DNA of 64,000 nucleotides from Gimesia aquarii (GCF_007748175.1 NZ_CP037422.1:3602020-3666019); one strand, 5' to 3'. Counted from the stretch's first letter, positions 47,301 through 57,089 are shown. The notes: generated by a model from the letters alone, not told the origin. Program-made: numbers and translations.

Positions 47301-47375
47301 AGATTTTACTCTCGAAATTATCTGATCCCGTCTTAATAAACGTTGTGCTAACGTAAAAATTTTGGCTCGTTTCAT
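44328..47375 (-). CDS. PVC-type CxxCH cytochrome protein with beta-propeller and HEAT repeats
   Basis: 1015 aa. A hydrophobic signal-like segment lies at about residues 30-47 (QVGCLILAISVGSQFMSAA). Residues about 60-450 form the propeller-like domain of PVC membrane-bound dehydrogenase proteins (HPDFEMQVVAAEPQVINPVA; DESGSLWVVEMTDYP; NGPDGALYLCDMYRAVIEHP). The middle (460-830) is HEAT-like. The C-terminal domain contains one heme c motif, CVTCH, with a downstream Met-rich part (SLMPVGLEKTINPQQMADLISFI). It probably takes part in a periplasmic sugar or alcohol oxidation, with electrons passed to the heme; the substrate is unknown. Proteins of this kind are abundant in Planctomycetota. Confidence 0.88.
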   Translation of the reverse strand: MKRAKIFTLAQRLLRRDQIISRVKSYGMQVGCLILAISVGSQFMSAADQVSQVPKSPLSPEESLKQTVVHPDFEMQVVAAEPQVINPVAVAFDESGSLWVVEMTDYPHGPQPGEDPKSRIKLLRDKNDDGYYETAKVFADKLLFATGIQPWKGGLIVTLAGKVQFMKDTTGDDKADIVETWFTGFKEENSQLRANHPTLGLDNHIYIANGLRGGSVIATHPQWKKEAKQVPINGLDFRFQPLSGHYESISGIGQFGLTFDDYGNRFVCSNRNPNKHIVLENRYLKRNPYLAVKSVFHDVSPSAETSRVYAISRTWTTSTLHAGQFTAACGVTIYRGGLFPKGFYGNSFTCEPTANLVHRDVMTPQGATYDSKYGRDQVEFLASRDEWFRPVNMANGPDGALYLCDMYRAVIEHPQFMPVELKKRSDLNDGIDRGRIYRIVPKGAKINKGAYTALKDATLEQLAAALSSRDAWQRETASRLIFERQDPAIQPLLEKLISEGKSEHARIHALWALEGLGRLNASVLKTALKDSSQRVKEQAIRLSEPRLSQDPKLKEKVLSLVDSADARLRFQLAISLGEAKENRAIVDQLAKLMLKGANDSWTRAAVLSSASDSAVTVLESFLSQLNAASKNSGINDAVREMTAAIGPRLKAEEIQETLSLIAGLDSGQQLELQIAGIEGLGTSLRRRGKSIAQYQKQLSADDQKKLRDFFQKIVDIAADSKTPLTQKLNAIAVLQFVGFDMNGKTLLSLIQDHPSQAVKIAAIGAISPYADDQIGAVLMDGYAKQTPGMRRAILDAMLANQGRTNLLLDAIEKGEIKISELGPSRSTRLKRHRDPKIKKRAAALFAAAIPADRQKVLAAYQASLKLKANPLHGKQVFVKNCVTCHKIGEIGVNVAPDIGDSRSKTPEYLLTNILDPNRAIDANFFSYTIITIDGVVHTGIISSDSGASITLKQPEGKMVTVLKEEIEEMKSSGLSLMPVGLEKTINPQQMADLISFIKNWRYLDGQVPKEIAKPQ

Positions 47376-47737
47376 CTTGAATCACCGTATCAATTACAAA
47401 CTAAATACTTATTTAAACTACGAAATCATATAAACAGTAATAGATCCATCGTACCTGACATGTTAAGGATTCTCTATCTCCCCCAAAGCATGTTTTATTG
47501 GAATCTATCGAATTTATAAACAATATTAACGTTTAGAGTAGGCCAGAGCGATCACCATTGGCAAACTGTTTAAAAAAATCCATGTATACATCATCTATTT
47601 GGGGAATTCCCGGGCTCAGCAGCTTATATGGGTTTTATGTTCTCTACAAAATCGTTTACCCTGATCTATCACAAAATGTGTTTGAGAATCATAACTGAAC
47701 CCCCATTAGAATTATTTTTTATCTATTAAAGTATAAT
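47376..47737. other. intergenic region between divergent genes
   Basis: 362 bp between divergently transcribed genes, AT-rich, presumably holding both promoters. A 10-bp palindrome (GGGAATTCCC at 47602-47611) is the only distinctive element and may be chance. No ORF or RNA seen. Confidence 0.5.
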
Positions 47738-48214
47738 ATGCAGTCTACCAGCCTGGTTTTAATACGATTCTGCCTCTCAGCCTGGGTTGGAGCAGCAGTC
47801 ATCTTTGTCATTACAGGAGTTCAAGACGTCACCTATCAACCGTTTGACTCTCTGACGAGAGATCAACTCATCTCTCTGCACTTCCCCGTTTATTATACGA
47901 TGGCATGGATCTTATTAGGGGGAACATTTCTGGGTTGTTTGGGAATACGAAATAAAGAGTTGATCTCTCCCGGTAGGGCAAATCTCATTTTCTGCCTGGT
48001 GGTGATTATTCTAGGAATGAGTCTGGTTGATTATATCTGGATCTACTCTCCCTTAGAAACGATGATCACTCCCCCCGGAAATCCACGCCCAGCTAACTTT
48101 CGCGTGTACCACCAAGCCTCAAAATATGTTAACAGCATCAACATATTGCTGAGCCTGATTGCTGCAGTTTTAATCAATCTTCCTGTGAAACCTCAAAGAC
48201 CAATCGAATCCTAG
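47738..48214 (+). CDS. small membrane protein, four helices (DUF4149/TMEM205-like?)
   Basis: 158 aa with four hydrophobic segments: about 7-25 (LIRFCLSAWVGAAVIFVITG), 48-68, 80-102 and 132-150. A polar loop between helices 3 and 4 contains NPRPANFRVYHQASKYVNSI. The spacing and the YH..S...N pattern before the last helix resemble DUF4149/TMEM205-type proteins, but the match is weak by eye. No enzyme residues. It is convergent with hemA, with 9 bp between them. Confidence 0.65.
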   Translation: MQSTSLVLIRFCLSAWVGAAVIFVITGVQDVTYQPFDSLTRDQLISLHFPVYYTMAWILLGGTFLGCLGIRNKELISPGRANLIFCLVVIILGMSLVDYIWIYSPLETMITPPGNPRPANFRVYHQASKYVNSINILLSLIAAVLINLPVKPQRPIES

Positions 48215-48223
48215 TACGAATTC

Positions 48224-49504
48224 TTAGTCTCGAATGTGGAATAACTGTTTCAGCGCGTCAAGTAAACCATGCGGGGTCCCTTCCCTCGCTTCATGTCTTA
48301 GCACTTCCAGAGGGGGATGTAAAAGTTTATTCACGATTTGTTCGATGGAACGTTCAATTAATTCTTGATCTTTTTCATCCAGATGCGATAGTTTTCCGAA
48401 TAGCTTTTCAACTTCCTGCTCGCGCACGTCGTGCCATTGTTCTCTGAGCTGTTTAATAATCGGACCTGTGGCCCGATGATAGACCCCGTGCATGAACCGT
48501 TCTGTTTCTTCGTCAATGATTTCCAGCGCTTTTTCCACTTCTTGTTGTCGTGCTCGGCGATTTTCTTCGCACGTCGCTTCTAAATCATCGATATCATAAA
48601 GAAAGATATCATCGTTGAGTTCGCCCACAGCAGGCTCGAAATCGCGAGGCGCCCCCAGATCGAGTATGAAAAACGTTTTATTCCCTGCTTTCTGTAAAAC
48701 GCGTTCGAAGCAGGCCACATCAACAATCGGCTCGGTGGCGCCGGTCGTGCTGACAATTACATCAGCCTCGGCAAGATAGTCTTCCAATTGCTCACAAGGC
48801 CTTGCCTCGCCACCAACTTTCATCGCCAGCTTTTGCGCATTTTCAAAACTGCGATTGACAACAATAATGCGTTCTACACCTTCATCTTTTAAATAGGTCA
48901 GCGTCTCTTCTGCCATTTCGCCGGCACCGATAATTAAAACCGTTTTGTCATCGAAGTATTCAAAAATTCCCTTTCCAAACGTTCCGACAGCGACACTAGC
49001 AATCGAAACTCGCCCTTCAGCAAGTTGAGTTTCAGTCCGTACACGGGCAGAAACGCGAATTGCCTGCTGGAATAATGCATGTGTTAACGGACCGCATAAG
49101 GCATTTTGAGTGGCGCGTTGATACGCTTCCTTAACCTGATTGACAATCTGTGGCTCGCCTAACACCATACTGTCGAGACTTGAAGCAACCTGAAACAGGT
49201 GCCTTACCGCATCCGGACCTGTTCTCTCAAGAAAATCTTCAAAAAAATCGCTGACTGGAACCTGGTGAAATTCGGAAAAGAATTTTGCCAGGTCCTGATG
49301 AGAGGGTCCTGTCTCAGACTCCTGACTGACAGTGTAAAGTTCAACACGATTACAGGTTGAAATCACCACCATTTCCGTATCGGGATAAGATTTTTTCAGC
49401 TCAGAATAGGCGCTATCCAGCTGTTCGTTCGAAGAAAAAGCCAGTTTCTCGCGAATATCCAATCTTGCTGTTTGATGATTACAATAGACCACTTGCAGGT
49501 TCAC
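48224..49504 (-). CDS. hemA: HemA, glutamyl-tRNA reductase
   Basis: 426 aa from the GTG at 49504, preceded by AGGA at seven bases and overlapping the stop of the upstream gene as GTGA. Catalytic Cys51 lies in VISTCNRVELY; MVLGEPQIVNQVKEAY and the Rossmann motif LIIGAGEMAEETL are intact. It reduces glutamyl-tRNA to glutamate-1-semialdehyde, the first step of tetrapyrrole synthesis by the C5 route. Overlap with a hemX/ccsA-like gene suggests translational coupling of heme supply and cytochrome maturation. Confidence 0.96.
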   Translation of the reverse strand: MNLQVVYCNHQTARLDIREKLAFSSNEQLDSAYSELKKSYPDTEMVVISTCNRVELYTVSQESETGPSHQDLAKFFSEFHQVPVSDFFEDFLERTGPDAVRHLFQVASSLDSMVLGEPQIVNQVKEAYQRATQNALCGPLTHALFQQAIRVSARVRTETQLAEGRVSIASVAVGTFGKGIFEYFDDKTVLIIGAGEMAEETLTYLKDEGVERIIVVNRSFENAQKLAMKVGGEARPCEQLEDYLAEADVIVSTTGATEPIVDVACFERVLQKAGNKTFFILDLGAPRDFEPAVGELNDDIFLYDIDDLEATCEENRRARQQEVEKALEIIDEETERFMHGVYHRATGPIIKQLREQWHDVREQEVEKLFGKLSHLDEKDQELIERSIEQIVNKLLHPPLEVLRHEAREGTPHGLLDALKQLFHIRD

Positions 49505-50409
49505 GAAACGATCCTTCCTGCAGTTGATCTCTGAGATTCCCATAACGGAGATGAATATTGCGAGTGCCAGGAATCGAAATCCAGTATGCGAGCATTCGTC
49601 AATATCTGAATACCAATGACAGTCAAGAGTAGCAATCCACCGGTCCAGATAGTTAATTGCGCAATATGTTTTTGATTAGGCCGTTTTGTTCTGAGGATGA
49701 AAATCACACTGATCATCATGATCACCCACACGATTTCATAAACGATAATTACCGGATCGAAAAAGGAGATCGAATGCGGTCCTTTTTGCACATAGACCCC
49801 CAAACCAATCCCGATTCCCATACCGACAGTTAAAAGTGGAGCAGAGATCATCAAGGCCCAGCGATTCAAACGTGCCAATTTTGAAAGACTGGGAAGGTTG
49901 AAACCTTCTGAAAAATTCTGTTTCTGCTTTAATCGACGGTGTTGAATCAGGTACATGGCGCTGATCACAAAACAAAGTACAATTCCCACGCCCCCTAAGA
50001 CTAGTAAGGAGGCATGCAACATTGCCCAGGATTGAATGGCTGGTTCGACCAGCATATTTTTGGCGTTATCCACAAAGTAGGATGCAATTACTAAAGCTAG
50101 AACCAGAGGAAACAGAAACAAACCAATAGCGAGTTCTTTATCGACTAGATTAACGAACAGGAAGATCGCCACTAATAGCCATGAAAACACAATTAACCAA
50201 TCGTGTGATGAACTTAATAATGGTGGTAACTGTGTCTCTCGAGAGCGATTAAAGATGTAGGCAGTCTGTGCTACCAAACCCGCGAGGGAAGACAAAAAGA
50301 TCAAAGGTCGAAAATACCTGTTTTTTTTACGCTTGAATCTAGCCACTTCCAACCCGAAAGCGACCAGATAACTGGCCATAAAACAGAAAACCGTCACGTT
50401 CGACAACAT
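49501..50409 (-). CDS. HemX/CcsA-like cytochrome c assembly membrane protein
   Basis: 302 aa with about eight hydrophobic helices. The segments WLIVFSWLLVAIFLFV, QSWAMLHASLLVLGGVGIVL and VWVIMMISVIFILRT match the CcsA/HemX family, which handles heme in cytochrome c biogenesis or modulates HemA. I do not see the full tryptophan-rich WWD signature of true CcsA, so HemX is the better name. It directly precedes hemA, the classical hemX-hemA order of Gram-positive bacteria, with a 4-bp overlap. Confidence 0.8.
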   Translation of the reverse strand: MLSNVTVFCFMASYLVAFGLEVARFKRKKNRYFRPLIFLSSLAGLVAQTAYIFNRSRETQLPPLLSSSHDWLIVFSWLLVAIFLFVNLVDKELAIGLFLFPLVLALVIASYFVDNAKNMLVEPAIQSWAMLHASLLVLGGVGIVLCFVISAMYLIQHRRLKQKQNFSEGFNLPSLSKLARLNRWALMISAPLLTVGMGIGIGLGVYVQKGPHSISFFDPVIIVYEIVWVIMMISVIFILRTKRPNQKHIAQLTIWTGGLLLLTVIGIQILTNARILDFDSWHSQYSSPLWESQRSTAGRIVS

Positions 50410-50521
50410 AGTAGATACTTTAATTAATACGACCGAAGCAAAAATAGAATCATCCTATTCATTACTGATGGATATCAGAATGGCTATCTATTATAGGCCT
50501 GTTCAGCAAGTTTAGGGCAAG

Positions 50522-51562
50522 TCATCTTGCCTCAGATTCTAATTCGTACTCAGATATTTTTTTATGAAGTGTATTCCGGTTAATTCCTAAACGGGTGGCG
50601 GTTTTCGTCTGAACACCTTGACAAGATCGTAAAACCTGCAAAATCAACTCTTTTTCCACTTGAGAAACAACCTGAGCATGCACATTGGTTGAGGATTCAC
50701 CTACATCCTGTAATTGCAAATTCACTAGTTCACGACACAAAGATTCGGGGTCTTGTGTTTTGGAAGGTAGTGAACGAGGAACCGCTTTCCCTGTGACATG
50801 TCCTGGTAATAAATCGAGGGATGGCCCCTCTTCTCCCGATAGCACAATTAGACGTTCCACATAATTTTGCAGTTCTCTGACATTTCCTGGCCAGGCATAA
50901 TTCTTAAAAGTCGACAAAACCTCCTCCGAAAAATGAGGTAATGCAACTTTTTCTACAGCTGAAAACTGTTTTGCAAAAAAGTGTATCAATTCCGGAATAT
51001 CATCAGCACGATCTCGTAATGGGGGCAAGTCAATTGGGATGACATTCAGACGATAATATAAATCCTCGCGAAATCGTCCTGCTTCAATTTCATCCATTAG
51101 ATCACGATTCGTTGCCGCAACAATTCGACAGTCTACTTGAATTGATCGTGTATCCCCTACTCTCTCAAATTCATGCTCCTGCAGCACTCGTAATAATTTC
51201 ACCTGCAAAGTAAAGCTCACAGAATTGATTTCATCGAGAAAAATCGTTCCACCATGTGCCGCTTCGAAACGACCAGTCCGATTTTCTACAGCACTAGTGA
51301 AAGCACCTTTAATATGCCCAAAGAGTTCACTTTCCAGTAGACTTTCGCTCAACGCACCACAGTTCACTCGGATGAAAGGTCCTGTGGCACGAGGACTTAA
51401 CTCGTGAACTGCCCTGGCAATTAATTCTTTTCCTGTCCCCGTTTCACCCGTTAATAATACTGTGGATGATGTACTGGCAGCACGACGAGTCAAACGATAT
51501 ACATTTCGCATAGCCGGGCTATTGCCGACCATGTCTTCTAATATGGGGCGATCGTCTTCCAT
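50522..51562 (-). CDS. sigma-54-dependent activator without receiver domain
   Basis: 346 aa. There is no N-terminal sensor; the AAA+ domain begins almost at once. Walker A GETGTGKE, Walker [19 protein letters not shown] with arginine fingers, and a Fis-type HTH ([18 protein letters not shown]) are present. The sigma-54 contact loop reads GAFTSA instead of GAFTGA, a one-residue change at position 5. The missing sensor means control must come from a partner or from expression level. It lies between the heme genes and panD, with no evident functional link to either. Confidence 0.9.
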   Translation of the reverse strand: MEDDRPILEDMVGNSPAMRNVYRLTRRAASTSSTVLLTGETGTGKELIARAVHELSPRATGPFIRVNCGALSESLLESELFGHIKGAFTSAVENRTGRFEAAHGGTIFLDEINSVSFTLQVKLLRVLQEHEFERVGDTRSIQVDCRIVAATNRDLMDEIEAGRFREDLYYRLNVIPIDLPPLRDRADDIPELIHFFAKQFSAVEKVALPHFSEEVLSTFKNYAWPGNVRELQNYVERLIVLSGEEGPSLDLLPGHVTGKAVPRSLPSKTQDPESLCRELVNLQLQDVGESSTNVHAQVVSQVEKELILQVLRSCQGVQTKTATRLGINRNTLHKKISEYELESEAR

Positions 51563-51887
51563 TCGTTGTATCAGAAAATCCTATGTATCCGCAGGGAAAC
51601 AATTTAGAGCACTCAATAAACGAGCAAAAGTGTGTCAGATAAACTCGTTGAGGTTAGCTTAAAAGAGCAAACTTGGACTGAGTCCCGGCTAATCTAGCAT
51701 GAAAACATTGCACCTACATGCACAAAAAGGTGGCGAACGCTCTACTATGATATTCTGTAACAAGGGACTTAGGAAGAGGCAGACTTACATTTTTTGATAA
51801 ACAATAACCAATGCTTACTTCATTCGGTATATTTAGATAAGGCTGCTAGCAAAATCAGCAAATCAGCTTAAAATTAATGCTATCCAC
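51563..51887. other. intergenic region between panD and the sigma-54 activator
   Basis: 325 bp with the flanking genes on the same strand. No ORF, tRNA or clear terminator was seen. It presumably holds the promoter of the activator gene. Confidence 0.5.
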
Positions 51888-52268
51888 TCATTTGGAACCA
51901 AAAGCAATGGGCATCTCTGCTGGAACAGGATGATTTTGTCCATCTACCAGAACCACTTTCGGCTGGTGTTTACCAGACTCCTTGACTTTGTACTCGGCGT
52001 AGCTGGCGATAATGACTAAATCTTGAGGCTGAACTAAGTGAGCAGCAGCACCATTGATACAAATCACACCTGAACCAGACTCGCCTGAAATCGCATACGT
52101 GGTTAGACGAGTTCCGGAAGTGATATTATAAATTTGTACCTGCTCATACTCTACGATGTCAGCAGCATCCATCAGTTCCTGATCAATGGTAACACTTCCA
52201 TTGTATTCCAGATTGGCCTCAGTAACCGTAGCGCGATGGATTTTTGACTTAAGTAAAACGCGTTTCAT
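51888..52268 (-). CDS. panD: PanD, aspartate 1-decarboxylase
   Basis: 126 aa from the second of two adjacent ATG codons, equal to the E. coli length. The self-cleavage site Gly24-Ser25 (EYNGSVTID) generates the pyruvoyl cofactor, and Lys9, Tyr58-like and the [17 protein letters not shown] segment are conserved. It makes beta-alanine for pantothenate and coenzyme A. A single gene; panB and panC are not adjacent. Confidence 0.96.
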   Translation of the reverse strand: MKRVLLKSKIHRATVTEANLEYNGSVTIDQELMDAADIVEYEQVQIYNITSGTRLTTYAISGESGSGVICINGAAAHLVQPQDLVIIASYAEYKVKESGKHQPKVVLVDGQNHPVPAEMPIAFGSK

Positions 52269-52401
52269 CATTCAAACCTGAAAGAAGATGGACTTCTTTT
52301 TGCCTGTATAGACAGACTCTTCGATTATAATTCTCGGCGTATACTAACCAGAGATCTTATTGATAAGCAAGAGTGTATTCATTTGACCACACAGCAAAAC
52401 C

Positions 52402-55400
52402 TTAAGACTGCAATGGTGCAATCTCAATCACTTGACTTTCGTTGGTATTATACTCTTGTCTTTTAACCGAGTCATCAATTTTTCGGTCCCAAGGCTCATC
52501 AGGACTTGCTCCCATGAACCGTGCATAGAGGTAATAATAGGTGGGAATTAAGAAAAGAACCAGACCTGTTGCTAATATCAATCCGAAAATGAGACTGGCG
52601 GCCATCGGAATCAGGATCTGTGCCTGAAATGAAGTCTCTTTGAGTATCGGCGCCAATCCAACAATTGTCGTCATTGATGTCAATAACACAGGTCGAAAAC
52701 GACGACGCCCCGCATCAATTAATGCATCCTTTAAAGGAAGTCCATCTGCAATGCGGTGATTGATGAAATCGATCAGTACGATTGAATCGTTGACTACCAC
52801 ACCTGTCAAAGCAACCAGGCCGAATAAGGAAAACAGTGTCAATTCCATACCTAGTAGCGCATGTCCAAAGACGGCACCGATCACTCCAAAAGGAATGATC
52901 CCGAGAACAATGAGAGGTTGAACATAAGAACGAAATTCTATTGTCAATAACGCAAACATTGACGCCAGAGCAATAAGAAGACCGATGATCAAACTATCCA
53001 CTGATTCGTCTGTTTGCTCTTGCTGCCCTTCCCAGCGTACACGCACATCAGGATATTTCGCCATCAACTGATCCATAAAGCCTCCCGGCTTTTTCAATGA
53101 CTTGACGATTTCGCTGGCGTTCCCTTTTTTCTCATTCAAATCTGAAGATACAGTGATAGAGCGTTGTTGATCGATCCGGTTGATCTCCGAGTAACCTCGT
53201 TTCACGGTTACTTCAGCTAATTCTGTTAAAGGTCGTTCCGCACCGTCTCCGGTCCGAATTCGAATGTCATCAAACCCCATCAACGATCGTCGTTCTTCTT
53301 CCGGATAACGGACCATTAACTTCACTTCGTGTCGACCACGTTGCAGCCGCATTACTTCTTCACCGTAATAGGTTGCCCGCACAGTCTCTGCCACATCCGC
53401 CAATGGAACTCCCATAGCGCGTGCTTTGTCTTTGATTTTAATTTGAAACTCCCACTTTCCGGGACTGGAGTCATCGTTAATATCTTTGACCCCCGGATAT
53501 TTCGCAAGTTCCTGCTTTGCTTCTTCGACGGCGGCTTCTAGTTCATCCAGATGTTCTCCATTTGCCAATAGCTTAAATTCTATCGGCTTGCCGCCAGGTC
53601 CCATCGAGGGAGATTTAAAAGTGAGACGATCCACACCAGGAATTTCACCCACTTTTTCTCTCCAGAGATCAAGAATCTCTTCACTACCAAGAGTCCGTTC
53701 GTGGGCTTCTACAATCTCAACACTGACCTTGCCAACATGACTGCCTTCCACAGATCCACCAACAGCACCGCCAGATTCGTCTCTAGTCCCAAAACCAATA
53801 TTTCTACGGACCAACTTGATCAAAGAATTTCCATGCTGCTTTTGGTAATCTCGATTGAACTCTTCAAATGTCTTTTGAATATGAAGTGTTGCGTCTCCTG
53901 TTACTGCTTGAGGAGTTCCATCAGGAAATTCAACAGTCGCTTCAATCATGCGATAATCAGTTTTGGGAAAGATATTAAACGGAGCGAACCCCCCTAAAAT
54001 CAGTCCAGCAGACACTAACATCAGCGCTCCTGCTACCGCTAAAGCTGAAGAGGGGTAATTCAATGCCGATCTTAAGACAGGTGTGTAACACCGATCAATG
54101 AACGAGTTTAACTTTTGCCCAACATAGCTAACTTTCTTTTCTGTACTCAATTTTCCATGCGCTAAATGACAAGGGAGAATAAAAATACTTTCTAAAAGGG
54201 AAATCACCAACATCGCTATTACGGCAATTGGCATTACTGCTATAAATTTTCCCATGATTCCTGAAACGAACAATAAAGGCATAAATGCGATCACTGTTGT
54301 TGTCACAGACGCACAAACTGAAGGCAATACTTCAGTCGCCCCATCAATGGCGGCCTTCAGCTTTGATTTACCCATCTGACGATGCTCATAGATATTTTCC
54401 CCGACAACAATCGCGTCATCAACGACGATCCCCAGTGCCATTAAGAACGCAAACATGGAAAGCATATTTAACGTTTGCCCAGTATAATAAAGCACAATAC
54501 AGGCACCAAACATCGAAATTGGAATGCCGAGAGCAACCCAGAAGGCGAGACGAAATTCCAGAAAGATAGCCAGTGTAATAAAAACCAGAAGCAGCCCCTG
54601 CAATCCGTTACGACTTAATAATTGCATACGATCACGTACGTCAACCGATTGATCTTTCCACAGTTTCAATGAATAACCTGGAGGTAAATTGGCAGTTTTT
54701 ACATAGTCACGAACTTCTTCGACTATTGCCAGCAGATCTTCCTGAGCAGTTCGTTCTACAGCAACTGACAAAGCAGGTTTTCCATTGATTTCACTGACCA
54801 TGGTTGTATCAGCAAATTCATCTTGAACACGTCCCAAATCGCCAACCGTTAAGACAACTCCCCCTTCTTCAGTTACTAGTGGTATTTTCTCGATTTCACT
54901 TCCGATTAGGTGTTTATTCTTTCCGCGCAGTAACAGAACCTGTGAGTCGGTAATCAACTTTCCGCCAGGTAGTTCCAGATTTTCTCTGCGAACAGTCCGC
55001 GCCACATCTTTCAGATTAAGTCCGTATTTTCTGAGCGTCGCTTCAGGAATTTCAATATCTATCTGATAATCACGAGCGCCTGCAATGTTTGCCTGCGAGA
55101 CTGACTTTAATTGTAATAACTCGTCTCGAATTTGCTCGGTAACAGCACGTAGCTCCCAGCCACTGTCCTCACCTTCGTTATCAGGGCCAATAACGGCTAC
55201 TTCAATCGCTACCTGCCTGAACGTAACTTGCTGGATTTCCGGATCTTCAGCTAGTTCAGGAAAACTGGGAATACGATCAATTTCAGACCGAACCTCGTTT
55301 AACACTTTCTGGACATCAGGTACATCAGCCCGTAATTCTAGAACCAATGATCCTGAACCTTCGTTGGCAATCGAGGTCATCTTTTTGATACCATCAATCG

Positions 55401-55620
55401 AGCGGACAGCTTCTTCCATTTTCTGGCAGATACCCTCTTCGACTTCATCAGGACTTGCTCCTGGATAAGGAACGGATACCAGAATAATTTCCAGTTCAAA
55501 CTCCGGAAAGACTTCACGGCGCATGAACATTAATGAGACAAGCCCTACCCCCAAAACGGTAACCATCAAAGTATTCATTGCAGGCGAGTTATTGATCGCC
55601 CATTTGATGATTGACCTCAT
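52402..55620 (-). CDS. RND-family inner-membrane efflux pump
   Basis: 1072 aa with the twofold RND layout: helix 1 at about 12-30, a large periplasmic loop, helices around 340-500, a second loop and helices around 870-1040. The proton-relay helix has LGIVVDDAIVVGENIYEHR with paired Asp. The AcrB-like class uses proton import to extrude compounds. Its ATG overlaps the adaptor stop (ATGA). No outer-membrane TolC gene is adjacent. Substrate is unknown; heavy-metal CzcA is less likely than HAE1 because the sequence resembles MexF/AcrB-type pumps, but this is not certain. Confidence 0.9.
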   Translation of the reverse strand: MRSIIKWAINNSPAMNTLMVTVLGVGLVSLMFMRREVFPEFELEIILVSVPYPGASPDEVEEGICQKMEEAVRSIDGIKKMTSIANEGSGSLVLELRADVPDVQKVLNEVRSEIDRIPSFPELAEDPEIQQVTFRQVAIEVAVIGPDNEGEDSGWELRAVTEQIRDELLQLKSVSQANIAGARDYQIDIEIPEATLRKYGLNLKDVARTVRRENLELPGGKLITDSQVLLLRGKNKHLIGSEIEKIPLVTEEGGVVLTVGDLGRVQDEFADTTMVSEINGKPALSVAVERTAQEDLLAIVEEVRDYVKTANLPPGYSLKLWKDQSVDVRDRMQLLSRNGLQGLLLVFITLAIFLEFRLAFWVALGIPISMFGACIVLYYTGQTLNMLSMFAFLMALGIVVDDAIVVGENIYEHRQMGKSKLKAAIDGATEVLPSVCASVTTTVIAFMPLLFVSGIMGKFIAVMPIAVIAMLVISLLESIFILPCHLAHGKLSTEKKVSYVGQKLNSFIDRCYTPVLRSALNYPSSALAVAGALMLVSAGLILGGFAPFNIFPKTDYRMIEATVEFPDGTPQAVTGDATLHIQKTFEEFNRDYQKQHGNSLIKLVRRNIGFGTRDESGGAVGGSVEGSHVGKVSVEIVEAHERTLGSEEILDLWREKVGEIPGVDRLTFKSPSMGPGGKPIEFKLLANGEHLDELEAAVEEAKQELAKYPGVKDINDDSSPGKWEFQIKIKDKARAMGVPLADVAETVRATYYGEEVMRLQRGRHEVKLMVRYPEEERRSLMGFDDIRIRTGDGAERPLTELAEVTVKRGYSEINRIDQQRSITVSSDLNEKKGNASEIVKSLKKPGGFMDQLMAKYPDVRVRWEGQQEQTDESVDSLIIGLLIALASMFALLTIEFRSYVQPLIVLGIIPFGVIGAVFGHALLGMELTLFSLFGLVALTGVVVNDSIVLIDFINHRIADGLPLKDALIDAGRRRFRPVLLTSMTTIVGLAPILKETSFQAQILIPMAASLIFGLILATGLVLFLIPTYYYLYARFMGASPDEPWDRKIDDSVKRQEYNTNESQVIEIAPLQS

Positions 55621-57059
55621 TCAACCTCTCCTTTACGAACCAGCATACCTTCATTCGCAACACTCAGTGGGGATGTAACAACTTGGTCCCCCGGCCTTAA
55701 CCCGGAAGCTCCCAGTTCAACCAGCAATTGGTTAGCGCTCGTATCCACAACGCGGATCTTTTCCGCATGCAGTTTTCCTTCTCTAATAACCCAGACCAGA
55801 TTGCCCGGGCGAATTGCTGTTTCAGGAATTTTCAATAAAGAAACATTTCCTTTAAGGGGAATTTCAATGGAGACATACATGCCACGTGTTAAAGGAGGCG
55901 CACCAACAATCTTACTTGCCGGTTGGCCATTTACCAAAATTTGAGATGGTTTGGGATCTGAAACGACAATACGACAGGGAACAGTCCTCGTTTTTTCATC
56001 CAGGCCAATCCCATCATAGCGAGAGAGTTTGCCTTTCCAGATAAATTTTCGACCTCCCAATTCATAAGTGACGTTAACGGGAAGCTGAGGAAGTTGATAG
56101 CCTAAATCATGTCGGTTACCCTGAGATTCCGCTGAGGATAACTGACCTTTTTTTGCCGATTGAGCGGCATGCTGCCAGAGTTGGTATAACTCTTCCATTC
56201 GCAGGTTCGAGCGTACTTCCACAGCAGAAGTATCTTCAATTGTAACTAATGGATCGCCCGCTTTAACATAACCATCTTTTTCGACAGAGTCTTCTACAAT
56301 AACACCATTAATGGGAGAATAAATGTGCGTACGACTCAGGTCCAGTTTCGCTCTGGCCAGTTGAACTCCCACCAGATCACGGGCGTGTTCCATTCGTTTT
56401 CGGCGTGACTTGAGTAGATCTGTCTGGTTGGTTAATTTTTGTAGCGAATTACGAGCTGAAAGTTCTGTCCGTTTGGCTTCATCATATTCAGAGTCTGAAA
56501 CGACATTTTTCGTACGTAGTTTTTCGACGCGATTCAGATGAGTTTTCTGTAGGAGCACCTCTTCATGCGCCAAGTCAATCATCGCTTTTTCATTATCGAT
56601 TTCGACTTCTAATTCATCGATGGCATTCTGTGCCTGAGCAAGTTCCTGAGTCAGACGCTTTACTTCCAGTTCATAGTTCTCAGGATCGATTTGAATTAGT
56701 AAATTTTGTGTATTTGCATCTTGTCGTTCGGTTGCCTTGCGAACAATATTTCCAACTTTACAGCCATTCTGAGTGTAAATCACTTTCCCAGAAACTTCTG
56801 CTGCGAGTTTGACCTCTCTGGAAGGTACAACAACCCCATCAACGGTAATCGTGATTCCTTTATCAGAAAAATCGATGGTTTCAGTCGAAACCAATGGCGC
56901 CAAACTGGCAAGTGTATTTTCACTTTTCTCAGGCTCTTTTTTCATCGCCATGAGGACAACCAGACTTCCACCACCAAGGGCGATAATGACCACTGGTAAC
57001 AGAATGTGTTTAAGCTTGTTGAATAAACTTCTTGATTTTTGAGTTTTCAAATCTGACAT
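55617..57059 (-). CDS. RND periplasmic adaptor (membrane fusion protein)
   Basis: 480 aa from the ATG at 57059. One N-terminal transmembrane helix (HILLPVVIIALGGGSLVVLM), a lipoyl half-domain (VSGKVIYTQNGCKVGNIV), a long coiled coil at about 130-210, the second lipoyl half (LDLSRTHIYSPINGVIVED) and a beta-barrel region at the C-terminus. It bridges the RND pump and an outer-membrane channel. The gene overlaps the pump by 4 bp and follows tetR on the same strand, with a hairpin just upstream. Confidence 0.92.
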   Translation of the reverse strand: MSDLKTQKSRSLFNKLKHILLPVVIIALGGGSLVVLMAMKKEPEKSENTLASLAPLVSTETIDFSDKGITITVDGVVVPSREVKLAAEVSGKVIYTQNGCKVGNIVRKATERQDANTQNLLIQIDPENYELEVKRLTQELAQAQNAIDELEVEIDNEKAMIDLAHEEVLLQKTHLNRVEKLRTKNVVSDSEYDEAKRTELSARNSLQKLTNQTDLLKSRRKRMEHARDLVGVQLARAKLDLSRTHIYSPINGVIVEDSVEKDGYVKAGDPLVTIEDTSAVEVRSNLRMEELYQLWQHAAQSAKKGQLSSAESQGNRHDLGYQLPQLPVNVTYELGGRKFIWKGKLSRYDGIGLDEKTRTVPCRIVVSDPKPSQILVNGQPASKIVGAPPLTRGMYVSIEIPLKGNVSLLKIPETAIRPGNLVWVIREGKLHAEKIRVVDTSANQLLVELGASGLRPGDQVVTSPLSVANEGMLVRKGEVE

Positions 57060-57089
57060 GACCATTTTCTATATTGAAACGCATCACAG

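Noticed and set aside
47602-47611. GGGAATTCCC palindrome as an operator
   Set aside because: A single 10-bp palindrome in a 360-bp gap can occur by chance and no repeat or regulator gene is nearby.
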